Shown one piece after another: positions 8,327-16,013 of a stretch of 40,556 nt of DNA (the first letter of the stretch is position 1; each line of letters opens with the position of its first letter). The translations under genes and the position numbers were made by a program. A model generated the notes under the pieces. It searched no databases. It was not told the DNA's origin and was given only the letters and a program-made list of their open reading frames with translations. This stretch comes from Hymenobacter lapidiphilus. Lineage in GTDB: Bacteria; Bacteroidota; Bacteroidia; Cytophagales; Hymenobacteraceae. The stretch is from the NCBI RefSeq assembly GCF_003417065.2, contig NZ_QVLT01000038.1, positions 1 to 40,556 of the forward strand, in the 5' to 3' direction.

Positions 8327-8444
8327 CTGTAGCATGATGAAACTGGTAGACATATTCTCCTCTCCCGGGGGTGAGGATTTGATAAAAAACAGCCCGGTTA
8401 CTGGCTAACTATCGTGCGAAGGTTCGGTTCCTTCTTCTAAAGCA
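8327..8444 (+). other. tRNA-like fold within the putative ncRNA
   Basis: Elements in tRNA order: weak acceptor stem (8327-8334 with 8435-8442, six of eight pairs), TG linker, D arm ATG/CAT (8337-8339 and 8351-8353) with loop AAACTGGTAGA containing the GG and TAGA typical of class-II tRNAs, an irregular region where the anticodon arm should be, a variable-arm stem AGCC/GGCT (8391-8394 and 8403-8406), and a T arm GAAGG/CCTTC (8418-8422 and 8430-8434) with loop TTCGGTT. The T loop has G where A58 is expected, no convincing seven-base anticodon loop exists, and there is no encoded CCA. It therefore mimics a tRNA but is unlikely to decode. Confidence 0.5.
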
Positions 8445-8483
8445 ATAACGATTTGGTGGGGTTAAGTGGGAAGGGATTACCGG

Positions 8484-8540
8484 GACGTATCTGGGTGGGT
8501 ACGTTCTGAATTGAGAGGCGGCATCTGGGTGGGTGCCGCC
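8484..8540 (+). repeat. Twin hairpins with the same loop on different stems
   Basis: ACGTA/TACGT (8485-8489, 8500-8504) and GGCGGCA/TGCCGCC (8517-8523, 8534-8540) both enclose the identical loop TCTGGGTGGG (8490-8499 and 8524-8533). Loop conservation with wholly different, still complementary stems points to selection on structure plus loop sequence. Confidence 0.75.
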
Positions 8541-8550
8541 TTCTTTTTTT
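8517..8550 (+). terminator. Intrinsic terminator of the putative ncRNA
   Basis: Seven-base GC-rich stem (8517-8523 with 8534-8540) followed by TTCTTTTTTT at 8541-8550. Confidence 0.8.
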
Positions 8551-8669
8551 CATTTTACTATTTTCCTGCTCTTTGGACTGCTTTTCGGAAGATGTGGCAG
8601 CATAGTGCTAAAACTTGCCGCAAAGGTCGGCTATTTTAGCCGCAAATCCATTCGAGTTTTTGAATAAAG

Positions 8670-8697
8670 GCTCCCGACACACCGTCGGGAGCTTTTT
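8670..8697. terminator. Terminator downstream of dsbD, possibly bidirectional
   Basis: GCTCCCGAC (8670-8678) pairs with GTCGGGAGC (8684-8692), followed by TTTTT on the plus strand and CCTTTATT on the minus strand. It lies about 25 bases after the dsbD stop and would also backstop plus-strand read-through. Confidence 0.7.
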
Positions 8698-8721
8698 GCC
8701 TTTCTCTATCTGGGGCCTAGG

Positions 8722-10914
8722 TTAGCGGTTAGCCAGCCGCTGGCGGTAGCGGACCAGGCCCGCATCCAGAAAACGGACGAAGGCAGCCGCATCGGGCTCG
8801 TAGCCGAGCGGCGGGGCCAACACTCCGGTTTGGTTGGCGGGAGCGTTAGGGTCGAGCAGCACGTAGTAAGGCTGAGCGTTTACGTTGAAGCCCGTTACCT
8901 GCAGATCAGCGTTTTTCTTGCCAATTGTGCTTTTTAGCTTGCCATCGTAGGCCGAGGTATACGCTTCCTGGGCGGGCAGGTCGGTTTTGTCATCAACGTA
9001 GAGCGCCACCACCACGAACTCTTCGCGCAGGCGTTTCAGCACCTGGGGGTCGCTCCAGACGGTGGCTTCCATTTTGCGGCAGTTCACGCAGGCGTGGCCG
9101 GTGAAATCGATGAACAACGGCTTGTTTTGGGCCTGGGCGCAGCGGCGGGCCTGCTCCAGGTCGAAGTAGCCGGACAGGCCGTGGGGCAGCTCCAGAAAGT
9201 CGCCGTAGCGGGGCGGCTCGCAGCCACCCACGGGCGCGGCATCAACCGCGCTGCCTTGCATTGTGCCCACGGTGGCTACCATAAAGTCGGAGCGACTCTG
9301 GGGGGGCAGGTAGCCAGCCAGCAGCGGCAGCGGCGCGCCAAATAGGCCAGGCACCAGGTACGTCATAAAGCTGAACACTAGCACGGCCATCAGCAACCGG
9401 CCCACGCTCAGGTGCGCGAGGTCGGAATCGTGGGAGAGTTTGAAGCGGCCCAGCAGGTATAGGCCCAGCAGGCCCGAGAGGGCAATCCAGAGGACCAGAT
9501 AAACGTCGCGCGGCAGTAGGTCCCAGTGGTATGCCAGGTCGGCCATGCTCAGGAACTTGAGGGCCAGCATCAGCTCCACGAAGCCCAGCGTCACCTTCAC
9601 CGTATTCAGCCAGCCACCCGAGCGGGGCAGGCTTTTCAGCCAAGTCGGGAAGATGGCAAACAGCGTGAAGGGCAGCGCGAAGGCCAGCGAAAAGCCCAGC
9701 ATGCCCACCACCGGGGCCACCCGCTCGCCCCTAGCGGCCAGGCCCAGAATGGTAGCCACGATGGGTCCGGTGCAGGAGAACGACACCAGCACCAGCGTGA
9801 GGGCCATGAAGAACACGCCCGCCCAGCCGCCTTTGTCGGCCTGGGCATCAATCTTGTTCACCATGCTGTGGGGCAGCGTGATTTCGAACAGGCCCAGAAA
9901 CGAGAGGCCGAATACCACGAACACGGCGAAGAAAATCAGGTTGGGCAGCCAGTGCGTGGCAATCAGGTTGGGGCCATCTTCGCCCAGCAGCGCCGACACA
10001 ACTACGCCAATCAAAACATAGATAACGATGATACTGAGCCCGTACACGGCGGCCTTAAAGATGCCGCGCTGCCGGCTGTCGGAGCCGCTGGTGAAGAACG
10101 AAACCGTCATCGGAATAAGCGGAAACACGCAGGGCGTGAGCAAAGCGCCCAGTCCGAATACGAAGGCCGCGAAGGCAAACCCCCACAGTCCGCCCGCCGA
10201 CTCGACGGCCGTAGACTTTACCGTGGCCGCGCTGGCGGCCGGCGTGCCCGCCACCGCCGAAACAACAGCAACACTACCACCGGCTACAACAGGCGTATCG
10301 TTGGGCGTGGCGGCGAGAACAGTAGTGGCAACGTTGGCGGGAGCCGGGGCCGCGGTGCCGGGGACGGCCGGAGCTACCTCGTTAGCAGTTGCCTTGGTGG
10401 CGGGGGTGGCAGCGGCGGCCAGCGCGGCAGTGCCGGTTACTTCCAGCGGGCCGAAGCTCAGGCTGGCATCACCCGGAATGCAGCGGCCGTCCACATCGGT
10501 GCAGCTCTGGAACTCGGCTTCGGCCTTGATAACCAAAGCGCCGGGCTGCAGTACCCGGATGCGCTGACGAATCTGGCCGGTTTTCTCGAAGTACGTGACG
10601 TCACCCTTGAATACGTCGTCGTAGTGCTTGGTCTCGCCCACCGATTTGGGCGGGCCTACCAACTCGTAGGCCGGGCTTTTGGCAAACTTCAAACTAAAAA
10701 CCGTGGGGCCTAAGTCGGGGTCGAAGTTGGTGGCGTACAGGTGCCAGGTGGCCTCCATACGGGCGTTGATGATGAGCTCCAGCTGCTCGCCTACTTTAGC
10801 TGTAGGCTGGCTGATGGTGGTGGTGAGCTTGGTAGGCTGCAATACCTGCGCCCGCATGCCCAGGGGCAACAGCAGCGCCAGCAGCAGCAGGATAAAACGA
10901 TGAATCGTGGACAT
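8722..10914 (-). CDS. dsbD: Thiol:disulfide interchange protein DsbD (cytochrome c biogenesis family)
   Basis: 730-residue inner-membrane reductant conduit that carries electrons from cytoplasmic thioredoxin to periplasmic disulfide proteins. A signal peptide is followed by the N-terminal DsbD alpha domain (about residues 25-160), an Ala/Thr-rich linker, an eight-helix transmembrane domain (about 245-545) and a C-terminal thioredoxin domain. The paired membrane cysteines are visible in LLTPCVFPLIPM and VSFSCTGPIVA, and the C-terminal domain has the CxxC motif HACVNCRKME. The N-terminal domain has only one obvious pair-like cysteine region (FQSCTDVDGRC), as in many Bacteroidota homologues. It is transcribed divergently from the CNNM gene. 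The Ala-rich linker (about residues 160-235) is unusually long. Confidence 0.93.
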   Translation of the reverse strand: MSTIHRFILLLLALLLPLGMRAQVLQPTKLTTTISQPTAKVGEQLELIINARMEATWHLYATNFDPDLGPTVFSLKFAKSPAYELVGPPKSVGETKHYDDVFKGDVTYFEKTGQIRQRIRVLQPGALVIKAEAEFQSCTDVDGRCIPGDASLSFGPLEVTGTAALAAAATPATKATANEVAPAVPGTAAPAPANVATTVLAATPNDTPVVAGGSVAVVSAVAGTPAASAATVKSTAVESAGGLWGFAFAAFVFGLGALLTPCVFPLIPMTVSFFTSGSDSRQRGIFKAAVYGLSIIVIYVLIGVVVSALLGEDGPNLIATHWLPNLIFFAVFVVFGLSFLGLFEITLPHSMVNKIDAQADKGGWAGVFFMALTLVLVSFSCTGPIVATILGLAARGERVAPVVGMLGFSLAFALPFTLFAIFPTWLKSLPRSGGWLNTVKVTLGFVELMLALKFLSMADLAYHWDLLPRDVYLVLWIALSGLLGLYLLGRFKLSHDSDLAHLSVGRLLMAVLVFSFMTYLVPGLFGAPLPLLAGYLPPQSRSDFMVATVGTMQGSAVDAAPVGGCEPPRYGDFLELPHGLSGYFDLEQARRCAQAQNKPLFIDFTGHACVNCRKMEATVWSDPQVLKRLREEFVVVALYVDDKTDLPAQEAYTSAYDGKLKSTIGKKNADLQVTGFNVNAQPYYVLLDPNAPANQTGVLAPPLGYEPDAAAFVRFLDAGLVRYRQRLANR

Positions 10915-11123
10915 ATTAAAAGCAGGAAGTAAAGCTCAACGACAACAAAGGTCGGCAGAAACGGCAACAGCTACCTACCGACTAGGTTTGCCTTGGTTAG
11001 CAACTGGCCAGCCAGCCACCTTCGGTACCCGGTATTCGCGTTCTTATCCCAACCCCTTAGAGCGAATGTCGTACTTTCGCAGTACAAAGGATGGCCGGGC
11101 CGGTTGAGCCTGCCGCCGCAACT

Positions 11124-12455
11124 ATGGGCTTAAACATTTTATTGACTATCCTGCTGGTTGCCGCCAACGGATTTTTTGTGGCCGCCGAATTCGCTTTCGT
11201 CAAGGTCCGTATCTCCCAGATTGAACTGAAGGCGCAGAGCGGCAACCGCATCGCGCAGCTATTGCTGGGCATGCTGCACGAGATGAACCACTACCTCTCG
11301 GCCTGCCAGCTCGGTATTACACTGGCCTCGCTGGCTCTGGGCTGGATTGGGGAAAGTGTGGTAGCCGAGATTATTATGGCCATTATTGCCCAGCTTGGCC
11401 TGGTAGTTTCCTCCACGGTGGTCCACCAGATATCCATCGTCACCTCGTTCTCGCTCATTACCATCCTGCACATTGTGCTGGGCGAGCAGGCTCCCAAGGT
11501 GCTGGCCATTCAGAAGCCCGAAAGCACCAGCATAGCCATTGCCATTCCGCTGCGGGCCTTCGCTTTTATTACCTTTCCCCTTATTTGGGTACTCGACCGA
11601 ATGTCAGACCTCGTGCTACGACTTTTTGGGGTGGCCTCGATGCACGGGGCGGAAGTGCACACCAGTGAGGAGCTGCGCATGCTACTCGACCAGAGCAAAC
11701 AGAGCGGCGAAATTCAGGAGTCGGAGCACGAGCTACTCGAAAATGTGTTCGAGTTCAACGACCGGATGGTAAAGCAGATTATGGTGCCACGCACCAAGCT
11801 GGTAGCCCTGGAAATCAACACGCCCGAAGATGCCGTGCTGGAAATGGTGTACACCGAGGGCTACTCGCGCATCCCGGTTTTTGAGGTCAATATCGATAAC
11901 ATCGTGGGCGTGCTCTACGTGAAGGATCTGCTCCAGATTATCCGGCGGCACGAGCCGCTGGAGCTGGGCAAAATCATGCGCCCGGCTTACTTCGTACCCG
12001 AAACCAAAAAAATCAACCGGCTACTGCGCCAGTTTCAGCGCAAGCACATGCACATGGCCGTCGTCAGCGACGAGTTCGGCGGCGTGTCGGGCATCGTCAC
12101 GATTGAGGACATTATGGAGGAGCTGGTGGGCGAAATCCAGGACGAGTACGACAACGAAGTGCCGGTGGTAGAGAAGGTATCGGAAACCGAATACCGCGTA
12201 AACACGGCCACGCCCATCCCCGACGCCAACGAGCACCTGCCCTACCCCCTGCCCGAGGGCGGCGACTACGAAACCGTGGGCGGCCTGCTCAATGTGCTCT
12301 ATGGCAACATCCCCGAGGTGGGCGACGTGGCCACGCTCGACAACTACGAGTTCCGGGTGCTCAAACGCTCCCGTCGCGCCGTCGAGCTGGTGCAGCTACG
12401 GTTGCTCAACGGCCAGGAAGCGGAAGCCGAAACCGGCGCAATGCCGCATCTGTAG
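11124..12455 (+). CDS. Hemolysin/CNNM family transporter with CBS pair and CorC/HlyC domain
   Basis: 443-residue membrane protein. The N-terminal CNNM (DUF21) transmembrane domain starts at ATG 11124 (MGLNILLTILLVAANGFFVA), which I prefer over ATG 11091 because the shorter form begins at the membrane helix. A CBS-domain pair follows (IMVPRTKLVALEI, GYSRIPVFE, VVSDEFGGVSGIVTIEDIMEELVG), then the C-terminal CorC_HlyC (transporter-associated) domain (YRVNTATPIPDANEHL to VELVQLRLL). Family members are linked to Mg2+/Co2+ export or resistance; the hemolysin name is historical. A degenerate -7 box (TACTTTCG) lies at 11072-11079. It is followed by a terminator shared with the next, convergent gene. 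Confidence 0.9.
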   Translation: MGLNILLTILLVAANGFFVAAEFAFVKVRISQIELKAQSGNRIAQLLLGMLHEMNHYLSACQLGITLASLALGWIGESVVAEIIMAIIAQLGLVVSSTVVHQISIVTSFSLITILHIVLGEQAPKVLAIQKPESTSIAIAIPLRAFAFITFPLIWVLDRMSDLVLRLFGVASMHGAEVHTSEELRMLLDQSKQSGEIQESEHELLENVFEFNDRMVKQIMVPRTKLVALEINTPEDAVLEMVYTEGYSRIPVFEVNIDNIVGVLYVKDLLQIIRRHEPLELGKIMRPAYFVPETKKINRLLRQFQRKHMHMAVVSDEFGGVSGIVTIEDIMEELVGEIQDEYDNEVPVVEKVSETEYRVNTATPIPDANEHLPYPLPEGGDYETVGGLLNVLYGNIPEVGDVATLDNYEFRVLKRSRRAVELVQLRLLNGQEAEAETGAMPHL

Positions 12456-12490
12456 CGGCCGGCCGCGTAGGCATCAAACTACCCCTAACA

Positions 12491-12524
12491 AAAAGCGCCT
12501 TCCCAAATCGGGGAGGCGCTTTTG
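12491..12524. terminator. Bidirectional terminator between convergent genes
   Basis: AAAAGCGCCT(T)CCC at 12491-12504 pairs with GGGAGGCGCTTTT ending at 12523, with one bulged base. It serves the CNNM gene and the minus-strand carbonic-anhydrase-like gene. Confidence 0.8.
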
Positions 12525-12551
12525 GTTGGTGCCTGTTGATGAAATTTGGCT

Positions 12552-13093
12552 TTAGTCAACCGACTTTTCGGGCTGAGCGTCCTCAGTCTGAAACCAGCTG
12601 GCGTACAGCACGTAATTGTCGGCTGTTTGGAGCAGGCCAGCGCGCTGCTGCTCCGTAACGGGCTTTATGCGGCGGGCCGGCACCCCGGCGTACAGATAGC
12701 CCGGCTCGCAGTGCATGTTTTCCAGCACCACCGCCCCGGCCGCTATAATGCAGCCCGCACCCACCACGGCGTGGTCCATCACGATGGCACCCATGCCAAT
12801 CAGCACGTCATCCTCCACGGTGCAGCCGTGCACGATGGCGCGGTGGCCGATGCTCACCCGCGAGCCTACCACCGTGGCCGCCTTCAGGTACGTGCAGTGC
12901 AGCACCGCCCCGTCCTGAATATTGGTCTGGTCGCCGATGCGGATGGAGTTCACGTCGCCGCGCACCACGCCCCGAACCACACGGTACAGGCGCGGCCCAG
13001 CGTCACGTCGCCCACAATGGTGGCGTTATCGGCCACAAAACAGTCGGGGCCAAGCTGCGGGTGTTTTCCTTGAACGGGCAGAATGAGGGGCAT
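12552..13093 (-). pseudogene. Gamma-carbonic anhydrase family protein, frameshifted
   Basis: Two overlapping frames together encode one left-handed beta-helix protein of about 180 residues of the YrdA/PaaY type. The N-terminal frame starts at ATG 13093 (MPLILPVQGKHPQLG) and runs to TVWFGA; the C-terminal frame continues VVRGDVNSIRIGDQTNIQDG to the end. They join if one base is restored near 12968-12970 (ggggc_gtgg). The three metal-ligand histidines of the family appear to be present (VLHCTY, IGHRAIVHGC). Hexapeptide repeats run through the body. Loss of one base in a GC-rich run is as likely to be a sequencing error as true decay, so the gene may be intact in the organism. Members bind Zn or Fe; many have no proven carbonic anhydrase activity. 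Confidence 0.85.
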
Positions 13094-13130
13094 GAGATAA
13101 AGTAGGCAGGTGAAGGCTATAAACAGGAAC

Positions 13131-13236
13131 GTCATGCTGAGCTTGCCGAAGCATCTCTACCGCTGATGTTGCCAAAGTAAATCTAGGGGCTGAATCGCCA
13201 TTGCACGCGATATGCTTCGGCTACGCTCAGCTTGAC
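13131..13236. repeat. Palindromic intergenic repeat element, about 106 bp
   Basis: Left arm 13131-13157 (GTCATGCTGAGCTTGCCGAA and onward) and right arm 13207-13236 are imperfect inverted repeats of 27-30 bases around a 49-base centre, followed by a T-run. The layout suggests a REP/MITE-like element; only one copy is in this window. Confidence 0.6.
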
Positions 13237-13254
13237 ACGCTTTTTTTCAATTTA

Positions 13255-14238
13255 TCACCGCGTCAGCATGCGTTTCCAGGTGCCTTTTTCCCAGTTGTAT
13301 TTGATGGTGCTGGGCAGCGCCTGCCAGAAGTACTTGCTGGTTTCAACGGCGAAGCTGGGCTGCATGTAGCAGTTGATGGTGCAGCCTTCGCAGGCGGGCA
13401 GGCGGCCTTCGAGCGCGGCCAGCTGCTGCACTTCGACCGAGTTGTAGAGGTCGAACAGGCGGCCTTCAATCGGGAATTTCTTTTCGCCGAGGTGGTAGCA
13501 GGGCAGCACCAGCTCGTTGGAGGGCGACACGACCAGCGTGGTACTGGCCGCCCGGCACACCGGGTCGGCTACGTGGTTGCCCCCATCGCGCCGCAGCTGG
13601 ATGAAGGCCTCGTTGAGGTACACGCCCTTGCGCTTGCCAAAGGCCGAGAGGTAGTCGAGCTCCTCGGGCGTCAGTTGCTCGCCGGTTTCCACGTCGCCGT
13701 ACTCAAAGGCAGGGTTGAGGATGAGCACCAATTCGTTGGGCCGCGTAATCTGCTCGTACACGCGCTCCAGGTCGGCCAGGTTCTGGCGGAACACGGTGAA
13801 CAGCACGTCGGGCCGCTCGCCCAGCTCGCGGGCCACCCGGATGCTTTCGAGCACAAAATCGAAGCAGGCCACGCCCCGACCCCGATCGTGCACTTCCTTC
13901 TCGCTGGAATCGAGCGAGAAATGCAGCATGTCCACCTTGCCGCGCAGCCGCTCGGCGTACTTGGGGTAGAGCAGGCAGTTGGTAGTCAGCGTCGTGATGA
14001 AGCCCATGTCGTGGGCCAACCCCACAAACTCGTGAATCTGGCGGTGCAGCAGCGGCTCGCCGCCCGTAAAGTCCACCACCGACACGCCCAGCCGCTTCAG
14101 GTCGCGCAAGTTCTGGGTTACGTCTTCGAGCGTGATATAGGGCGAAGGCTTCTCCCAAATATCACAGAACGAGCACTTGGCGTTGCACCGGTAGGTAACG
14201 TAGTAATTGCACAGAACCGGATGACGAACCAGACGCAT
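13255..14238 (-). CDS. Radical SAM protein with SPASM-like C-terminus
   Basis: 327 residues from ATG 14238. The radical SAM cluster motif CNAKCSFC (CX3CX2C) lies near residue 20, followed by the SAM-binding VDFTGGEPLLHR. C-terminal cysteines (DPVCRAAS, LPCYHLG, CEGCTINCYM) suit a SPASM or twitch auxiliary Fe-S domain. Such proteins modify peptides or sugars, or perform cofactor chemistry; no precursor peptide or partner gene is obvious here. The frame stays open upstream to 14295, but that extension translates a heptamer repeat element, so ATG 14238 is the right start. It follows nth in the same direction after a spacer filled by that element. Confidence 0.88.
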   Translation of the reverse strand: MRLVRHPVLCNYYVTYRCNAKCSFCDIWEKPSPYITLEDVTQNLRDLKRLGVSVVDFTGGEPLLHRQIHEFVGLAHDMGFITTLTTNCLLYPKYAERLRGKVDMLHFSLDSSEKEVHDRGRGVACFDFVLESIRVARELGERPDVLFTVFRQNLADLERVYEQITRPNELVLILNPAFEYGDVETGEQLTPEELDYLSAFGKRKGVYLNEAFIQLRRDGGNHVADPVCRAASTTLVVSPSNELVLPCYHLGEKKFPIEGRLFDLYNSVEVQQLAALEGRLPACEGCTINCYMQPSFAVETSKYFWQALPSTIKYNWEKGTWKRMLTR

Positions 14239-14248
14239 TTTTTGAGTT

Positions 14249-14377
14249 GTTAGCTGAGAGCTATTAGCTGTTAGCTTTTGTGCTGACAGCTTCACACCGC
14301 AAGCTACGCGCTATTAGCCTGAAACAGATTCTAATGAACGCAGGCTGACAACTAACCACTCTCAGCCGTAAGCTAGT
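14249..14377. repeat. Inverted heptamer-repeat element between nth and the radical SAM gene
   Basis: Left arm: four tandem heptamers GTTAGCT, GAGAGCT, ATTAGCT, GTTAGCT at 14249-14276. Right arm: degenerate complements AACTAAC, CACTCTC, AGCCGTA, AGCTAGT at 14350-14377, the last one containing the nth stop codon. About 70 bases separate the arms. Confidence 0.6.
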
Positions 14378-15134
14378 GCTGCAGCTCGCCCCAGGCCAAA
14401 TCCCAGCGGGCCGGAGTGGCGGCCAGCGCCTCGGGCGTGGCGGGGCCGTAGTGTTCGAGGTAGTAGTTGCAAAAGCCCTTGAGCGGGCAACGGGCACAAT
14501 CAGGCTTGGTGTAGAAGCACACCTTCTGGCCGTGCCAGTAGTTATGCTTGTGGAAGTTGAGTAGCACCAGCGCATCGGCCGGCAGCTGGGCCAGCAGTAG
14601 CTGGTGGGCCTTATCGGCCGAGGCTTTGGGTGGAATCATGCCCACGCGCTGGGCAATGCGGTGTACATGGGTATCAACGGGCAGCACGGGCTTGTGGAAG
14701 TTGAATAGCAGCACCAGCGAGGCGGTTTTCAGCCCGATACCGGGCATGTCGTGCAGCCAGCCCATGGCCTTGTCGGTGGGCCACTCGGCCAGGAAATCCA
14801 GCGCAAACTCGCCCCGCTCGGCTTTTATGCGGCGCAGAATTTCCTGAATGCGCGGCGCCTGCGTATCGGGCCAGCGGGTAGTGCGAATGGCATGAGCCAG
14901 TTCCACGGTCGGGGCCGCCTCCACCCCGGCCCAGTCGCCGAAGGTTTCCAGCATCCGGTCGTAGGCCAACTCTTCATCGGCGTGGGTGGTGCGGTGCGAC
15001 AGGACGGTCGAAATCAGCTCGCGCATAGGCGAGCGGCGGGGCTTATCGAGCGTCAGGGGTGGGTAGAAGCGCTGGAGCTCCTCGTAGTTCTGCCGGGTTT
15101 TCTCGGCGGCGGAAGCGGTGTAGGCGATAGGCAT
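14373..15134 (-). CDS. nth: Endonuclease III-like DNA glycosylase
   Basis: 253-residue HhH-GPD base-excision glycosylase/AP lyase. The helix-hairpin-helix holds the catalytic lysine region (LHDMPGIGLKTASLVL) and the catalytic aspartate follows in LPVDTHVHRIAQRVG. The C-terminal [4Fe-4S] loop C-X6-C-X2-C-X5-C is present (CFYTKPDCARCPLKGFC). It is some 40 residues longer than E. coli Nth, mainly at the two ends. ATG 15134 (MPIAYTASAAEKTRQ) is preferred over the frame's first start at 15185, which lies in terminator sequence. The gene precedes the radical SAM gene; its stop falls within a heptamer repeat. Confidence 0.93.
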   Translation of the reverse strand: MPIAYTASAAEKTRQNYEELQRFYPPLTLDKPRRSPMRELISTVLSHRTTHADEELAYDRMLETFGDWAGVEAAPTVELAHAIRTTRWPDTQAPRIQEILRRIKAERGEFALDFLAEWPTDKAMGWLHDMPGIGLKTASLVLLFNFHKPVLPVDTHVHRIAQRVGMIPPKASADKAHQLLLAQLPADALVLLNFHKHNYWHGQKVCFYTKPDCARCPLKGFCNYYLEHYGPATPEALAATPARWDLAWGELQH

Positions 15135-15183
15135 ACGCGGTTGTACCGCCGGGCCGGGCAGCAGGTTGCGCCCGCCGGGCCAC

Positions 15184-15223
15184 AAAAAAGCAGGAGCCTC
15201 CCCGAAAGGAAGCCCCTGCTTTT
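15184..15223 (-). terminator. Terminator of the first OmpA gene
   Basis: On the minus strand an imperfect hairpin built on AAAAGCAGG/CCTGCTTTT ends in a T-run (complement of A at 15184-15189), about 20 bases after the stop at 15244. Confidence 0.7.
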
Positions 15224-15243
15224 CAAAAGACGATAACTGGTGC

Positions 15244-15948
15244 CTAGATGGTGCCTTTCTCGGCGGCTTTCTTCAGCTTTTCGTTGGCGAAAATAGCCAC
15301 TTCCACCCGGCGGTTAGCCACCCGGCCGCTTTCGGTCGAGTTGTCGGCTACCGGCTGTTTCGAGCCGTAGCCGGTTACCGTGAAGCGCGAGGCATCCACG
15401 CCCTGCTGCTGAGTGTAGTTGGCCACGGCCTGGGCCCGGCGCTGCGAAAGCGGGTTGTTGACGGCGTCGGAGCCGCTGGTATCGGTGTGGCCTTCCACAA
15501 TCACGTTGGTGTCGCCGTACTTCACGAGCGTTTTGGCCAGCTCCTGGATGTTGTTCTGAGCCGCGGCCGTCAGGCTCGCCGAGTTCTTGGCGAACAGCAG
15601 CCCCGAGTCGAAGGTGATTTTGATGCCCTCGCCCACCCGCTCAACAGTGGCACCGGCCATTTCGCGCTGCAGCTCGGCGGCCTGCTTATCCATCCGGCGC
15701 CCGATGAGGGCGCCCCCGGCCCCGCCCACGGCGGCCCCGATGATAGCACCTTTGGCCGTGCCCGACTTACCGCCAATCACGCGGCCCAGAATGGCCCCGC
15801 CGGCGGCTCCGCCCAGGCCGCCGATTATTCCGCCTTTAGCGGTTTTGCTCCAGGGCTTTTTCTCTTTAGTGGTTTGTGCCTCGGCGAAATTGCCGCCTAG
15901 CAGCAGTACGGCCAGCAGCAACACAAATAGGGAGCGAAGATTAGTCAT
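15244..15948 (-). CDS. OmpA-family protein with glycine-zipper segment
   Basis: 234-residue exported protein. A signal peptide (MTNLRSLFVLLLAVLLLGG) ends near AEAQ with no lipobox. A glycine-zipper region (about residues 38-85, GGIIGGLGGAAGGAILG and GAIIGAAVGGAGGALIG) precedes an OmpA C-terminal peptidoglycan-binding domain (about 110-225) with the hallmark VEGHTDTSG and NPLSQRRAQAV. It should tie the outer membrane or periplasm to peptidoglycan. It is a close paralogue of the protein at 16862-17605; the two share the zipper and nearly the whole OmpA domain. A promoter lies about 65 bases upstream. Confidence 0.9.
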   Translation of the reverse strand: MTNLRSLFVLLLAVLLLGGNFAEAQTTKEKKPWSKTAKGGIIGGLGGAAGGAILGRVIGGKSGTAKGAIIGAAVGGAGGALIGRRMDKQAAELQREMAGATVERVGEGIKITFDSGLLFAKNSASLTAAAQNNIQELAKTLVKYGDTNVIVEGHTDTSGSDAVNNPLSQRRAQAVANYTQQQGVDASRFTVTGYGSKQPVADNSTESGRVANRRVEVAIFANEKLKKAAEKGTI

Positions 15949-16013
15949 CGGAAAACAAGAAAGATGAGGAAGTGAAGAAAAAACTACGGACCAGCTAGCT
16001 GGCTACGGGCCGG

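Larger units (their letters stand above)
8295..8550 (+). ncRNA. Putative free-standing structured RNA with tRNA-like domain
   Basis: This stretch lies between the divergent Lrp gene and convergent dsbD, has no credible reading frame, and has a promoter before it and a strong intrinsic terminator at its end. The predicted transcript is about 255 nt. It contains a class-II tRNA-like domain (8327-8444) and then two hairpins at 8485-8504 and 8517-8540 with an identical 10-base loop. It is not a canonical tRNA, tmRNA, SRP RNA (no GGAAGCA-type loop seen) or 6S-like long hairpin. I do not recognise the family. The ends are estimated from the promoter and terminator. Confidence 0.55.

Noticed and set aside
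8295..8550. tmRNA, SRP RNA, RNase P RNA or 6S RNA
   Set aside because: tmRNA would have its acceptor ends far apart with a tag frame; SRP RNA needs the GGAAGCAG-type apical loop; RNase P RNA is longer with different core motifs; 6S needs one long bulged hairpin. None fits.
9526..10713. 395-codon open frame antisense to dsbD
   Set aside because: Repetitive Gln/Gly/Arg/His composition typical of antisense GC-rich DNA; no domain and dsbD is certain.
13201..14253. 350-codon open frame antisense to the radical SAM gene
   Set aside because: The opposite strand carries clear radical SAM motifs, and this frame has no recognisable features.
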